Shown here: piece after piece, positions 36,399 to 54,288 of the stretch
Layout of the letters: the number at the start of each line of letters is the position of its first letter
Position numbering within the stretch: the first letter of the stretch is position 1
Source of the DNA: Pegea sp. RAD2-039
Lineage: Eukaryota > Chordata > Thaliacea > Salpida > Salpidae
DNA: 64,000 nt
NCBI GenBank assembly: GCA_034620365.1
Contig: JAQGEQ010000090.1
Span: forward strand, 1-64,000
Direction of reading: 5' to 3'
The notes under the pieces: model-generated
The model's input: only the letters and a program-made list of their open reading frames with translations
What the model was told of the DNA's origin: nothing
Databases searched by the model: none
Program-made: the position numbers and the translations under genes

Positions 36399-38690
36399 AT
36401 AAAATTGTTTCAATATCAGATAACAATTGAATAATTATGTTATTGAATTTAAAAAAAAAGTAATATCTTTGTTTTAATCATGTTTTTTAAATAGTTTTTA
36501 ATTAGTAAAATAAGTACTAATAAAAATAAGAAATCATTTATACAACTTTACTTTCAAAACAATAATTTATAAAAGTTGCTTCACTGTTCAATTTGCACTT
36601 TTTTTCTTGAATTAAAACATTAAATTTAAGTAATAAATTTCCTTTTACTTATTGCTATTGATTTTTTTGCTTTCATCAAATGTTATGTTTTTGATTAAAC
36701 TTTTTATATTTTATGCTGTTTTTTCGTTGTGCCTAAAGAACAAAATTGTATTCTTGCCGAGATTTATTAAAGTGCAAATAAATATTACAACTGTATTACA
36801 AGAAAAATATTATTGATTTATGTAAACTGCTGAAACTACTTATGATAAATATTAACTCTTCAATTTGTTTGCTTTAATCAAATAATTTCCTAGAGAAACA
36901 ACAGGGTTCTAATAAAATGTTTTTTTATTGTAAATAAATAATCAATTATTAAGGTTCAAATCCTGTTAAACAGCTTATACTAAACTTATAAGTCTCCTTT
37001 AGATTATTAATTGAAAATCAAATTTACATCTTGTAGTTTAGTGATCAGGTGTTACTTGGAGATACATTTATATTTGCTTAATATAAATCTCATTAAAAGT
37101 TTTGTTTATTTTTACAGACTTTCAAATTTACCTAACTGAAATTTGTATTTTAAAATCTCATGATTCTTTTTAATTTTCACAAATCCTAAGGTGATGTTTT
37201 TGACTATACAGTGTTAAAAAAACTTTTTATTGGTGATTTGATTTAAAAAATATTAATATATTTAATCACAAAATTATTTTCTTTTTATTTTGACTACTTC
37301 AAAACTATTTTGAAGTTAAAAAATACAACTTCAATAAGCTGCAACAAATATTCTAAAGCTAAGGAAATGACTAATGAATCACGTAATGATGTATGATTGG
37401 TTTCTTTGTATTGTTCGTTGACATAATCATATTAGCTCAAGTAAAAACTCGGGCAGTTTATAAACCAGTCGTAAAATTTGAATTTTACAAAAGTTTTAAT
37501 ACTCTATATATTTATTTTCTTTTCACTGTTAAATAACGAAGTTTCCTACACTTACATTGTTGTACTAAATCTTATAATCAAAATATCATTTAAAGAAATT
37601 TATATCAAAATTATTTTTTTGAAGCTAAGCAGATAAACTAAATGAATGCGACAACCTCTATAAGAAATATTTTATTCTAATAATTTTTTTGGGAAGTGTT
37701 TTACTTGAAAAGCATTATGTCTTCAAATATTTATAAAATTTGAACATAATTAGTATTAATGTAATTGCTCAAAATAACTAAAATTAATGTTGAGTATTAA
37801 GAAACAAATGATAACAATTTTTTGACATAGTTATATTTACTATTTATATTGACATATTTTTGAAGTACTCAAAAAAGTAACAAGTAAAGCAAAATCAAAC
37901 TAGCTGTTTAATGCTTGAGTATATAATTTATTATCAAAGTCATGTAGTGAGTGTTTGTTATTGCAAAAGGAAATTACTCACCCAAAATTGATAGAGAAAG
38001 TTTTATATTCCTAATTATTTGAAATAGTTTCTTTGTCACTTTTAAAAAATGCAAAATAGGATGTGTAAAGACTCCGTGAAAGACTTAATTTGAAAGTAGA
38101 CGCGACAACAGATATCACAAGTGATGTACAGATGATGATGTCTGAGGTATGTTTTTAAACAAATTATTTCATCGACTATTTGTCATCTACTTCCTAACAT
38201 TATCATCAGAGAAGAAATCTTTAAAAAGTAAGTTTAATCTTCACAACTATTAGCTTGAAAACAAATGTTTCTCATCAGTCCTGGCAAATGTTCAAATAGA
38301 ACTTAAACAATCTGATGACTTTAAGGTCACTGTCCCAAATAAACTGGATTGTTTCACTGATCATCGGGCCTGAAGAGTAGAAGAATAACTGACCAGACCT
38401 TTTAATATCAAATCTTTACAAATTTAATTTCTAATCTAACAAATTATAAAACTTTTTGATTTTCTATTTTATTGACTGAACTAATAACATTTGTTTAAGA
38501 AAATATTCGTAAATAAGTTCGTTTTAAAGTTCTGTGTTTTTCAAGATTATTCAGAGTTTATGACTAACTTTAAGAACCGTTCAAGTAAATCAACTAAACT
38601 TTTATTGGTCAACGACAAGCTAAAAAATATTAAGATACCAAAGATTAAAAAGATGGTTAATTAAGAAAAATTGTTTGTAAATGAAAAATG
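36399..38690. other. Convergent spacer between the membrane protein and glucosylceramidase
   Basis: A/T-rich. 38090-38150 (ATCACAAGTGATGTACAGATG then GTATGT) and 38280-38390 look like two small decayed exons, but their phases do not join. Otherwise nothing is recognised. Both flanking genes end here, so it contains two 3' UTRs. Confidence 0.45.
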
Positions 38691-41600
38691 TCATCGTTTG
38701 ATCGACCAAATATATGTTTGAATGGAATTGCCAGGGATTTCAATATCCAATTTTCCGACATTAGCATCAACAATAGTTCTTGAAACTTGTTTTTCGTCTT
38801 TATTCAATACCACAAAAGTGACTATATCATTTTGAGGGCTGATAACAGCTGTCATCATCAAGTTTCTTGTTTCAAAACTTTCTTTAACTTCTAATCTTGT
38901 AGAATTCTCCTCAATGAATTTACTGTTGTCAAGACTAATTTGTATTACTTGTTATTATTTAAATTTGTAAACCTGAAATGACCCATGTGATAAAACATTG
39001 GTTGCTTATAAAATTCATCTTTAGTTTTATCCACAATAATCGGCGAATCCACAAAATTTTTCACCCAATTTGGCCCTCCTTCTAAATCTAAAGCCATATT
39101 CCAGTCAACCCAACCAATACCCCAATGGTTGAGATTCTATATAGTTTTAAATTAAAATTTTTGTTTCAAATAATGTTAGAAACTGACATTTATGATATCT
39201 GAACTATAATACTGTCCACGCTGCCAGCTGCCCAAGTCCACTTTTGGTTCTAAGAAGGGCACTGACCCAGAACATGCTTCAGTTGATAAAATAAACTTAT
39301 TAGGAAATAGAGAATGCGTTTCGTCGAGTTTTGATACAGGAGCAATCATATTAGTGTACCTACAAAGGAATCTTTTTTATGATTTCAGCGAATTAAATGA
39401 CTACAAACCAATGAATTCCAATTCCAGAAACAAATTCAGCAGCTTCTGTATCATTCAGTAAAGTTTCAATCCATTCAGGCAAATACCATCTCTGATCATC
39501 TCCAATAATAATCTTTACATCTTCATGTCCAGACTCTTTAAGAGTTGGACCCTGTTAAGAACAAATAAGTCTTTTAACTTGTTATGCATCATCAAATATT
39601 TTTCAGAAGCAAATTATTACTTAACTTGTTCAAAAACTGTTTCTATAGGATAAGTATGATCAAGAAAGCTGGGAAGACTTTTTTTTAATTCTTAACTAAT
39701 ATAAACGACATCAGCAGCTTTTTTATGTAGCAGAAGACCTTTGACTATCCAGCACAAAATTTGTTTGTAAAGACAATCAACCAAATTAGATTTTTATAAT
39801 TCTTTGCACTCTATATGTGATTTTAAACAAGGTCACCACTTCTTCTAACAACTTTATCTCAAAGTGTAAACAATTCACAACTCACTAAAAAGTTCTTGAC
39901 AAAATCTCCTTCTTCTTCAGCTGTGTATCCCATACACTGAAAAGGAAAGTCCTCAACTGATCCAATTGTTGGTTCATTTTGTACGGTTATTCCCCATATC
40001 TGAATACCTTTTTTCGCGTATTCCTCAATAAACCTATCATAAAACATAACAGCAAAAAATTGTTGCCGACAACATTGTCATCGATTACTTGACGAAGTAT
40101 TGTGACCAGGAGTTTTGATATTCTTTTTCTGGTCTTAACTTTCCTCCAACAAGATCATTACTCGTTTTCATCCACGCCGGAGCAGTCCATGGACTTCCAA
40201 AGAACGACATCTGCCGTTGATTCACTTTGATTGCTCTTTGGATGAACGGGATCTATTTAGGTTTAAGAAAGAAATTGTTCTTGTAAATTGATTTACGTCT
40301 TTAATACCTCGAAAAGCATTTTGTGTTATAGTTTTTAGATTAAAAAATAAATAAAATAAAGATTAATAAGTAAAGTTTGGATAAAACTTCTTGATAATTT
40401 AATAAATTTTTGTTGTAGCATTATCAATTTGTGACTTTTTAGAATTATTTGCAAAGAATTCAAATGTTATTAAATATTTATATATTCCTTGTAACCAAGT
40501 TATTTAGATTTATTAAGGCTTTGATAATAATTTTATTTACTTAAAAAATTGATACAAAAATATGGAAAATAGTTTTCATTTTTCTAAAAATGTTTCTTCT
40601 AGAGTGTTTTATTCTTTATTTCGTTTACTACACAAGAGTAATTCAAAATTTTAAACGAAGTAGTTATGTATTATGAAATAAAATATTTAATAATTCTTTA
40701 AAAGTATAGCAATAAGCAAGCTTTAGTAGTGACTATTTTTATGATAACCTTAAAATTATTCTAACAACATTCCAACTTTTGAATTTATTTTTTAACTTTT
40801 ATACAGACTTAAAAAGCTTGGTGTTTACAAAGTATGTTTTTACAATTACTACCATCTCGGTTAATCTTAACTGGTTTTAAGGTGTTCAAATGCAAATAGT
40901 AAATTAAAATGTTGTTACTCAAAAACGAATCCATAAGCTAAAATTGAACTGAGCTAAACACAACAAAAATCTTTTTGTAATAACTAATTAAAAAGCATAT
41001 ACTTTTTAACAAACATAATCACTAAATTATACTTAAAAATAAACAATTATACCTTGTAGTTAAAATCTTCATCAGCTAGACTGAAATCCGTTAAAAGAAA
41101 ATCATCAACTTTATCATTATAAGTGTATTTTCTCGTAGAAAAATCGCAACCAGCCATAGGTATACGTCCAATGTTATACTCTATTCCTAAAAATCATTTA
41201 TTTATTCACCCGGAAAATAAGTTTAAAAGTAATTGTCAGATGATAGATTATGCTGAATAGATATTTTGAGTTTTTTGAAAAAGAAATCAATTCAGAGCAA
41301 ATTAAGAATTATTTACCAGCTGTTGAAAAATAGGAGTTTATTAAATTTTCTTGTGAATCTTTTGATAAAGAGTAAAGGTTTAAAGATGCAGCATCAGTAA
41401 AGGCTCCACCAAAACCTTTGATCTTTTGAAATCTCACATTTGTATCTATTTTAATTTCTGAAGACGAATAAGTTTGTAAATCATTAACACTTTTCATAAA
41501 ACATTTTATCTAAAAGTATTTGTAACATTTTAGATTAGAAAGAAAAAATAAAAAAATCAAATTCTGTAAATAAATAAACAACATACCGAAAAATCTACTA

Positions 41601-42218
41601 CTTTCAGATCCAGCTAAAAAACTATTAGTTGTCACTTCAAAACGCGAAGAGTTTTGAGTTGATGTAATCACAACTGCTTTACCGACCTCTAGTGGCAGTA
41701 TTTGTGGAGTTTCGTCACAATAAGTTGAGTTACAGACACAGACAAACGAGTCGCCCAAGTACTTTCTTGAGCATATAGGCCTAGTGGTAGAAGCTAAGAT
41801 ACACAATTTTTTTTTATTTATTTAGCATTTAAGTATTGATCCAAAATTATTTATTATTTATAAATTCAACCTTGTACTTTAGATGAACAAATATCTTTTG
41901 AAAAAATATTTGAGAAATAGAAATATGGCTTTGAGTGATATATTAAAAGCTTTTGGATTACAAATATTTGACAGATAGCAGTTTAAAAGCTCATATACTT
42001 CAAAGTATTATCTTATTACCCAAATAAAGAATGAAATTAAACATATTTTTCATAAATTTTTCATAATTTCAAAATTGTGGCATATATGTATATAAATAAT
42101 AGACAATTGTTTAATGACCTAATTTGCTGCCTGTTGGAACAAGCATCACAATTAGTAGTGGTATTCCAGCACTTACTACAAGTATTGCAATAAAAACTAA
42201 AACCATTGATTTTTCCAT
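38691..42218 (-). CDS. GBA1: Glucosylceramidase (lysosomal glucocerebrosidase, GH30)
   Basis: Ten exons: 42218 to about 42177 (signal peptide, [13 protein letters not shown]; exact donor unresolved), 41793-41587, 41457-41317, 41186-41053, 40252-40089, 40033-39886, 39551-39409, 39359-39188, 39136-38973 and 38934-38691. The last nine join in phase, giving about 520 residues, near the human length. It hydrolyses glucosylceramide in the lysosome. Seen are the N-terminal Cys block ([10 protein letters not shown]), [16 protein letters not shown], the acid/base Glu in TVQNEPTIG, the nucleophile Glu in [27 protein letters not shown], and the C-terminal strand [15 protein letters not shown]. The exon 2-3 join uses the acceptor at 41459-41458 (TTCAG), because the nearer upstream one breaks the frame. 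The last intron is only 38 nt (38972-38935). Confidence 0.93.
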
Positions 42219-44414
42219 AATTATTTTAATCTTCTGAAATTTGATTTCAAAAATTTCTGTGAAAATAATTATAAATAATTTAAAAAAAATGTAATTAAGA
42301 ATGTTACGATTAAATTATATAAATTAATGACAAATGTAAAAGCTTTATTTAAAAAATAATCAGGAATTTCTACCTTTAACAATTGAGCAGAAGTTTTGTT
42401 TTTATCTCCGATTAATTTCAAATTCTAAATTAATTCAAACACTTTTTTCGAGCCTTGTACACTCATTTGAATCAAAGATTATGTAATGTTAAACACTAAA
42501 CGTATTTCGAAAAAAATTGATAAAATAAATAAGTTTCACAAATATTCTTTTAATAGTATGCATTCACAGCCATACAATTGATTTAAGATGTTTAAAAACT
42601 ATTCTTATGTTATGTATAGCTTTCTCAGCTAAACTAATTAGGTTTTTAGAACAATCCTAATCAATTTTATCTTTAATCTTTGTATAGTAGCTGCGATGTT
42701 AGATTATTGTTTTTATTTAACTAAGTATATATTAGTATAACTAATGGTTAAACAATAGTTAACAGTAAACTTAAAATAATCTATTAATTTGTTACATAAC
42801 TAACTTTTATTTGAGTTCATTTTATTTATAAAATGTACAAAGTTCACTTTTAGATTAATTAATAACTTTTCACATTTATGCCAATTCAGCTTTTTTTCAT
42901 ATCTCGACAATATGTAAAATATTGCTTAATTTAAAATTGCATTAATTGAATATTTATTAAGTAATTATCTTCAAAATATTGTTACTCAGCATATAACTTG
43001 TGTAAGATTTACCCGAATGAAACAATTTTGTGCAAAATAACAAAACAGAAAAGAATAATATTATGAAAAGAAGCTTTTTCTTAACTTGAAAAAATAGTAA
43101 TGAACTTTCAATTAATTCATTTTTGATAACTGTACTTAAAAATCTTGTAATAATATAGGTTAAAGTGAAAAAAGATCTTACAGGAAATAGGTAAAAAGGG
43201 TTTGGGATATTTAAGTGTTTAATTTGATAAATAAGATTTTAAACCAAATTTGAAACTGTGCTTTAAAAATAACCTTCATTTATTTATAGAAACTTCTCGA
43301 AACAAACTTTTAATTATCTGACACCTATAAACTATTAAAAAGTAAAAACTAGATGATATTAGTAAGCTTTCTACTTTAAATATTTAATTGAATAGATTTT
43401 ATAAACTGAATTACCAAAAAGTTAATCATTTGTCATGTCATTAATTTGAACAAAAACAAACTTGAAATTAAACATATAAAAATTGATTACAACTTTGATG
43501 GAGAAGAACCCACAAATACATTTTGTGATAATTTTTTAGATTAGCTTGATTTTTAGATAAGAAAAGAGATTGATTTTACTGTAAGGTTTTTTGTAATAAT
43601 CATAGAACTGAAAATTATCAATTATTCAAAGCTTAAGATCGAAGTACACTTAGATAAAAAGCTTTTTGAATTTCAAGTTAAAAACTTATTTCAAGTTTTC
43701 AGGAAACTGAAATTCTTTTCAAGAATCTAAGTATTCTTTTTTAAAGTTTTAATAAATAAGTTAAAAAGTTTATTTCTGTTTTTTGCCTTTTTTTTTGAGA
43801 AAATAAATTTATATGAAATTTATCAAAACAATTCTAAAACCATTTTAGTTTCAAAGTTCATCGAATTTTGCAAGTTACGATAAAAAAATAATTTTTAAAC
43901 TTCCTATAATAAACAATTGTTATTAGTTTATTTTTTCTATTTTCTTGAACTTATAAAAGTTTGATGTAAACTTTTGAAATTTAGAATTAAATGAAATATA
44001 AACAGGACGAATATCTGCTTAAAGTACTTGACTAGAATCTGAAATGGAAGTTTTTCGTTCTGTTTGTTTCTTCAGTAATTCGACTCATCGATTATTGACA
44101 CAATTTTGGTGACTATAAATAGCAGAGTAGAAATTTTAAGCCTTAATCGATTTCAAGAAAATTGATTGAAATGTTTTTGTAGGCATTTTAGAAATTAGAA
44201 AGATTGATAAAATCATTTAAATAATTAATAGATAAAAATGGAAGTTTGTGGTAGATGATGAGATTGCGTCTTCAAACATTTGTCTTCTTTTGTGTTTAAT
44301 ATAAAAGATCTTTTAAAAAATATTTATTGAAAAATAAATATTAGTTGATTAGGAAGTAGTTGTAAGTGAAGATTTATGTTCAGAAAATTAACTTCAAATC
44401 AGATTGAATAAAAC
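42219..44414. other. Non-coding spacer between glucosylceramidase and SYNCRIP
   Basis: Very A/T-rich with many stops; no exon or structured element recognised. It holds the glucosylceramidase promoter, which shows no recognisable motif. An acceptor-like AAATTTCAG ends about 15 nt before the GBA ATG. Confidence 0.5.
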
Positions 44415-44947
44415 ACAAATTAAGAATAAGATTCAACTTTATTAGCAATCAAGAATTAGTTTGCAGCAAAAAGTAGTTGTTAGTAAGCACAACGGAAACA
44501 ATAAACACACCCAAGCTGTTGAGAAATGTCAACACATCTTAAAAGATGTGAAGAAAACAGCGTACAAAACAGATAGTTGCCTGTAAAAATGGAATGGCAA
44601 AATAGGGACTGAATAACGACAATAAATGCACGAAGAAGACAGGCAAGACTAACAAACGGCTTCTGCTGCTGCTACTACTCACACTTTATGAGATAAGCGC
44701 ATGTAACTTCAGAAATGATTGCCAATGTACGACGGTGTTACTACAAAGGTTAAACACTTCTGCAAACAAGAAAGAATACTTCACAGAGAACAGGTCAGGT
44801 AAGTTGCATTTGAGGGTTCAGAAGTCAAGAACGTCATAATGCATGTTAGAAAAAGAAACGTTAAACACAAAACTAAAGAAAGTAGCGATAAACAAAGAGA
44901 AAACTACAATTTTGACTAAGTAATGATTCATTTAATGATGCATTAAA
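44415..44947 (-). other. 3' UTR of SYNCRIP with polyadenylation signal
   Basis: This stretch is clearly less A/T-rich than its surroundings and has no long frame. On the minus strand it ends with AATAAA at 44443-44438, giving a 3' UTR of about 530 nt. It contains a short CAGCAG run near 44690. Confidence 0.55.
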
Positions 44948-47767
44948 CTAAAAATCGTCAAAAGAATCAATCTGTTTTAGCATAAATATCTTCTTCTTCA
45001 CTTCCTCTTTAGTTGCTGAATCATTAGGATAAGAGCACAACCATCCGACCTAAACGATGTTTAAGATCAGTTTGTAGTCAAAATATTAACTGAAACATCA
45101 AAATATTGATGAAGTGAACCAACCAATCAGCAACTTTTAAATCAGCGTAGGTTAGATGAACCTACCCCCGCATTTGATTTATATAGAAGTATCAACTTAC
45201 GTTTGGTATTTACGTTTCGTTTACCACCTCGATTGTAACCAGTCATAGTGGTGTTGGTCTTGGGCAGGCCACTGCGGCTGCGAGGTCTACCACGTCCATT
45301 AGAAAAAGCACTGGAAGAACAATTTTTAGTAAATACTGAAATCGTGATGACGGTTTCTACCCGCGCTTGTTCTGCCCTTGGTGGGGAAGAAAGGGACCAG
45401 TAACTCCGTAGTATGGTTGCTCAACATAGCCACTATCAAAGATAGGAAAGGGCAAGAAACCATCTCCACATGGGTAGTTTGGAGGTGGTGGTTGATAGTA
45501 AGCCATATGGTTATCATTTCGAACTCGACCAGAATGGAATCGGTTTTGTTTGTAAGCAAAGGGGGGATTGATGCTCATATTTTTACTGAAACATGTTGAT
45601 TGATGAAAGCAACTGTTGAGTGAGGGAAACGAACTTACAAATTATAAATCATTTTACGTTGATCCATTTTTCTATTTTTTTTAGCGCGATCCATTGGTTT
45701 AGCAAGTGTCACGGTGATATCTTCTCCTTCGATATTTGTACCGTTTAATTCTTCAAGAGCCTGTTGTATGAGTTAATAGACTTTTGTAGAGATTAGATGA
45801 TTGATCATACTTTCATAGCATCAGAACGTTCTTGAAAATGTACAAATGCATAATCTTTAATCTTTTTAACTCTATCAACTTGACCACATTTTGAAAAGAT
45901 TTCTTTTATCATTTCTTCACTAACTTTTGTAGCTAAATTGTTCACATAAAGAACTTTAACCTTAATACAAAATCAATTAGTTTGAAACTTAGAGGATTTT
46001 GAACAGACTTTTGACATGATTTCCTCTGAAGGTTCTTCTATTGGATCAGCCCAATCAACCGAAATACCATTATTATAAAACTTGTCTTTTGAGCTTGTAA
46101 GTCTTCGTTTTGCCTTTAAGGAGATTTCAGTAAAATTTCGCAATTTAAACAACCTCGAGAAACCTACCACTGATGCTGCTTTGTGGTCTTTAAACTCCAA
46201 AAAACAGAAACCACGATTCTTGTTTTTATCTTCAGTTTGCAAATAAACAATCACATCCTTTAAATCCTCTAAAAATTGATCGTTATTTGCAAGTTGAAAG
46301 ATACAAATATATATTTACGAGTGGTTGTGTTGAAATCTTCAAAAATTTCTTCTTTTGTTTTGTTTTTTGGAATCGAACCAATAAATAGTCTACAGTTTGA
46401 ATGAGACAAACAAACGCCTATATACCTCATAGGACGAAGCTGATAGTTATTTAGCTGAAAAGAGTAGATTAAAATGATTTGTTAATTGATCATATATCCA
46501 CCTCTTTAACACAAGTAGCAGCATCTTCAGGGTTTGTGAAAGAGCAAAACGCGAAACCACGATTGTTACCAGTGGCCGGGTCCATCATTAAACGAAAATT
46601 CCAGATAATACCAAATTGTTCAAACAATGGAACCAATTCGTCTTCATAAGCAGTATTGGGAATCTTTCCAATAAAAACCTTTAAAATCAAAATGTTCTTC
46701 AGAACTTCATTTGAAATCTTTATTTTTAACCAAGTTGCTTGTTATTTACAAGTTTGTTGTTATCTACTGTTATTTAAAGCTCACGTTAGATAAACAGGGA
46801 CAAAGAATGACTAGTTAAAAATCTAAGTAGCAAATTTTTCGAGTAAATCAACAGAAAATTCTAGAAATGAAACCAGATATCAACAGTATTTTTCTATCAC
46901 AAATTTATTCTAATAAAACTAACATAAAACTTTTACTGCTTTGGAATTTTTTAACTTTTCTAGTAAGGCATGGTTTGTGAACAATAAAAAGATCTTTCAT
47001 AAAAGTTGTTTTAATTTATAAAGATTTACCTGGCATTTTGCTCCAGGTTCATCACCATCATAAACATCTTTTGGTGGAGGCCCTCCGTAGCTTCTCTGTC
47101 CAGAAGTAATTTCCAAAGTATACTTGGTCTTTTCCAAAAGAGCCTTAAAATGATAAAATAAAACTAACTTCAAGGAAATTCATCAAAAATTTGATATTAA
47201 ATAAAACAGATTTAAATAAAAAAAGTTAAAATAAATATTTAATCAAAATTACTTCTATTTTTGCTTTATTTGGACCACTTGAATTCGAATTAACTTTAGA
47301 ATGTGATTCAGATTCAAATTCTTTAATTATATCCGAAAATGAAACAAGGTCTGTAGTAGGTGCCTGAAAACAAAGATTTAAAATAACTTAAATCAATTAT
47401 CAATGTATTTAAAAGTACTTTTTGCCTAAGCTTAGTATAAATTTCAATACATTCTTGAATCTTATCTTCTGCTAAGCTCTTCAGATGGAAAACAGTAGAA
47501 GGACACTTAAAGTCTTGTAACTTGAAATATTCTGAGGAAATTTTATATAAAAATAAGAAAAATAAAAAACTTTTATGAAAAAAATTCAATTTTACCTTTC
47601 TGATACAAAGTTGTTAGAGAAGATTTAACAACAGAAGAGAAATCACAAAATCTATTTATGAAAATATTAAAATCTTCATCTTGAGAGTTAGAATCACAAA
47701 TATCAATTTGGGATTCAACATCAGTTTCATTTTTAACATCATTTTCATTGACACTAGAATCTGGCAT
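44948..47767 (-). CDS. SYNCRIP: hnRNP Q/R (SYNCRIP) RNA-binding protein
   Basis: Thirteen exons join in phase: 47767-47596, 47531-47419, 47363-47253, 47143-47030, 46678-46502, 46454-46319, 46268-46168, 46113-46009, 45960-45811, 45760-45639, 45585-45361, 45310-45214 and 45049-44948, giving 574 residues. SYNCRIP proteins bind mRNA and control its transport, stability and translation. The N-terminal acidic/helical domain (NURR) is followed by KYTLEITSGQRSYGGPPP, the family linker. Then come RRM1 (KVFIGKIPNTAYEDELVPLF, RGFAFCSF), RRM2 (RLFIGSIPKNKTKEEI, NRGFCFLEF, WADPIEEP) and RRM3 (VLYVNNLATKVSEE, DYAFVHF). The tail is Pro/Tyr/Gly-rich and then Arg/Gly-rich (GRGRPRSRSG). Two competing donors, 13 nt apart, decide the C-terminus. 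The intron at 46167-46114 is a stop-free 54 nt. Confidence 0.92.
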
Positions 47768-49901
47768 TTTGATAAAATTTACCTTAATTTAATCTCTAAT
47801 AAAAAATTGAAATTATTAGTCATTGTGATAAAATTGACTGATTAAAGTTCTAATAAAGAAAATAGATTTTCAAATATTTATTATAATGCTTTCATAAAAA
47901 CATCGAATATTCAAAATTTACTTTTATTAATTAATCATTACAGAAAGTACAAAAAATAAATTAATTTTAAAATAATTAAATATAAGAACAATTATAAAAT
48001 TAAACAAAACGTTTCCACTTTAAGATACTACTTAGATTTTATAAATTTAAACAAAATTATCAGCTTTTAAAATAACAAAAAAAAACTTTAATTAGAGATT
48101 ATTAACACCAATTTCTTTAACATCAAGAAACTTTAGAAAGATGAAAAAAGTAAATAAACAAAAAATTTTAAGTTTAAAGTTCAAAGACGAAGCTTAAACC
48201 TTGAAAATCCGATGCAAGATTATTAACATTATGAAAGTGTTGTTCAGACAAGCGTTAATTTAATCATTAAAATTTCTCTGAGACTAGACAAATTGTTAAA
48301 TAAAAACTTTCAAAACAACTTGTTTTCAAATCATACCATAAAATGATAACAATACACATAACATGAAAGAATTTTTATTAAAAGTTTATAAAAAACAATC
48401 TATATAATCGCTTTGAAAATATTTATCATTCAAAAATAATTAGAGGCAGTATTAAAAAATAATTGCCACAAGATAACGGTCGCAACATAAACTCAAAACA
48501 AAAGACAACCATCAGACAAATTTAAATCTTGCAACTTTTTTAAAGGTTCGGTCATAACTAAACTAAATTAAAGACAAAATAACCAAAGCGTTGTAATATT
48601 TTGTACTAATTAGATTTTTTCTTTCTATGTAAGTTTAACGAACTAAAACTAAATGAAATTTATTTTTTAATTCTAATTTTAATTATTGTTATTATTAGTT
48701 AATCAAAAATTGTGTGATTTAACGCTTAGAAAAACGTTCTTAAAAACTATTTTTTCTATTAAAAACTTAAGACGATTTGATAACATTTTAATTCCTTTTT
48801 AATTTGCAATGCTAGAATTTTTTGATAGAACTTGTTTCAGTCTAAAATTAGATTTTACTTAAACGAGCTAGATTTAACAAATAATTATCATCAAGTATTC
48901 GCCTTCAAATAAAATATATCTTTGTGCTTTTTGGTATCTTTGATAACAAGTGCTAGTCTGTATAAGTTTTTGAGCTGGTAACACTTAGCAATGATTTTTC
49001 TATGAATATTTTGTGAAATTTTAATCGTTGTTTGCTTTATCTATCCTTTTTTATGTTTGTGTTGAGCAAGCATCATAACGTTGTGTCTTGAGCTGAGCTT
49101 TCGATTCTTCAAAAGTCTAATTAATTAAACTAGATTAGTTTTACCTATACACTTTATTACTGTTATAACTAACGTTGACAATCTAAACTCTTAAGTTTAC
49201 CTCTGAGAGTTAGAAATACCCTCAGCTGTCAGTCACAAAAGGAGCTAAAATTAATATAAAATTGAATATCGACAATATTTTTAGTATAATATTAGACAAG
49301 ACTTGCAAACACTCAAATGGAAACAGCGAACAAAACCCATAATTGTGTGAACTGTTCTGCGTTTCAGTGGAAGAAATCGTAGCTCTTACATCATCGGACG
49401 AAGTTTTGAGTGTGGTCCATATTAAAGAAAAAAATGTGTGTTACAGCTCATGGTATATATTCGACTGATTGATAAAATTAAAACTATTTAGACTCTAAGA
49501 ATAGGTCATAAAAATATTGATTAAATATGATGGGAAAACGTTGAATAAATTCAAATTTTATAAAGTTCTATCAAATAATCAGTTTAAAAAAGTTTTTTTT
49601 TTTATTATTTCTTGGATAGCTTTTAAATTCCTTATTTGAAATTATTTGAATTTTAAAAAGTATGAAAACTCGATCAAAAATAGTTGTGTATATTGCACAA
49701 ATTTATTCATAGAAAAAAACTGTTGTCAAACAAATACAATAATTATAAAATATAAAAAAAATCGAAATAAAAATACTCATAATCGTAATATCACTCTAAA
49801 AAACTTTTGATAAAATTCCTAACCCAATTTTGTGATATAAAAAAAAATATAAAAAATAAAGACATAAAAACTCGACAAAGTAGAAAATAAAAAATTACGA
49901 C
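47768..49901. other. Spacer between SYNCRIP and LIM kinase
   Basis: A/T-rich, no coding exon supported. 49320-49430 is less A/T-rich; on the minus strand it could be a 5' UTR exon of SYNCRIP or the 3' UTR of LIM kinase. No promoter motif can be singled out. Confidence 0.45.

Positions 49902-54288
<4,387 letters not shown>

Noticed and set aside
38090..38390. Possible two-exon gene remnant (38090-38150 and 38280-38390)
   Set aside because: Donor and acceptor look fair, but the reading phases do not join and no family is recognised.
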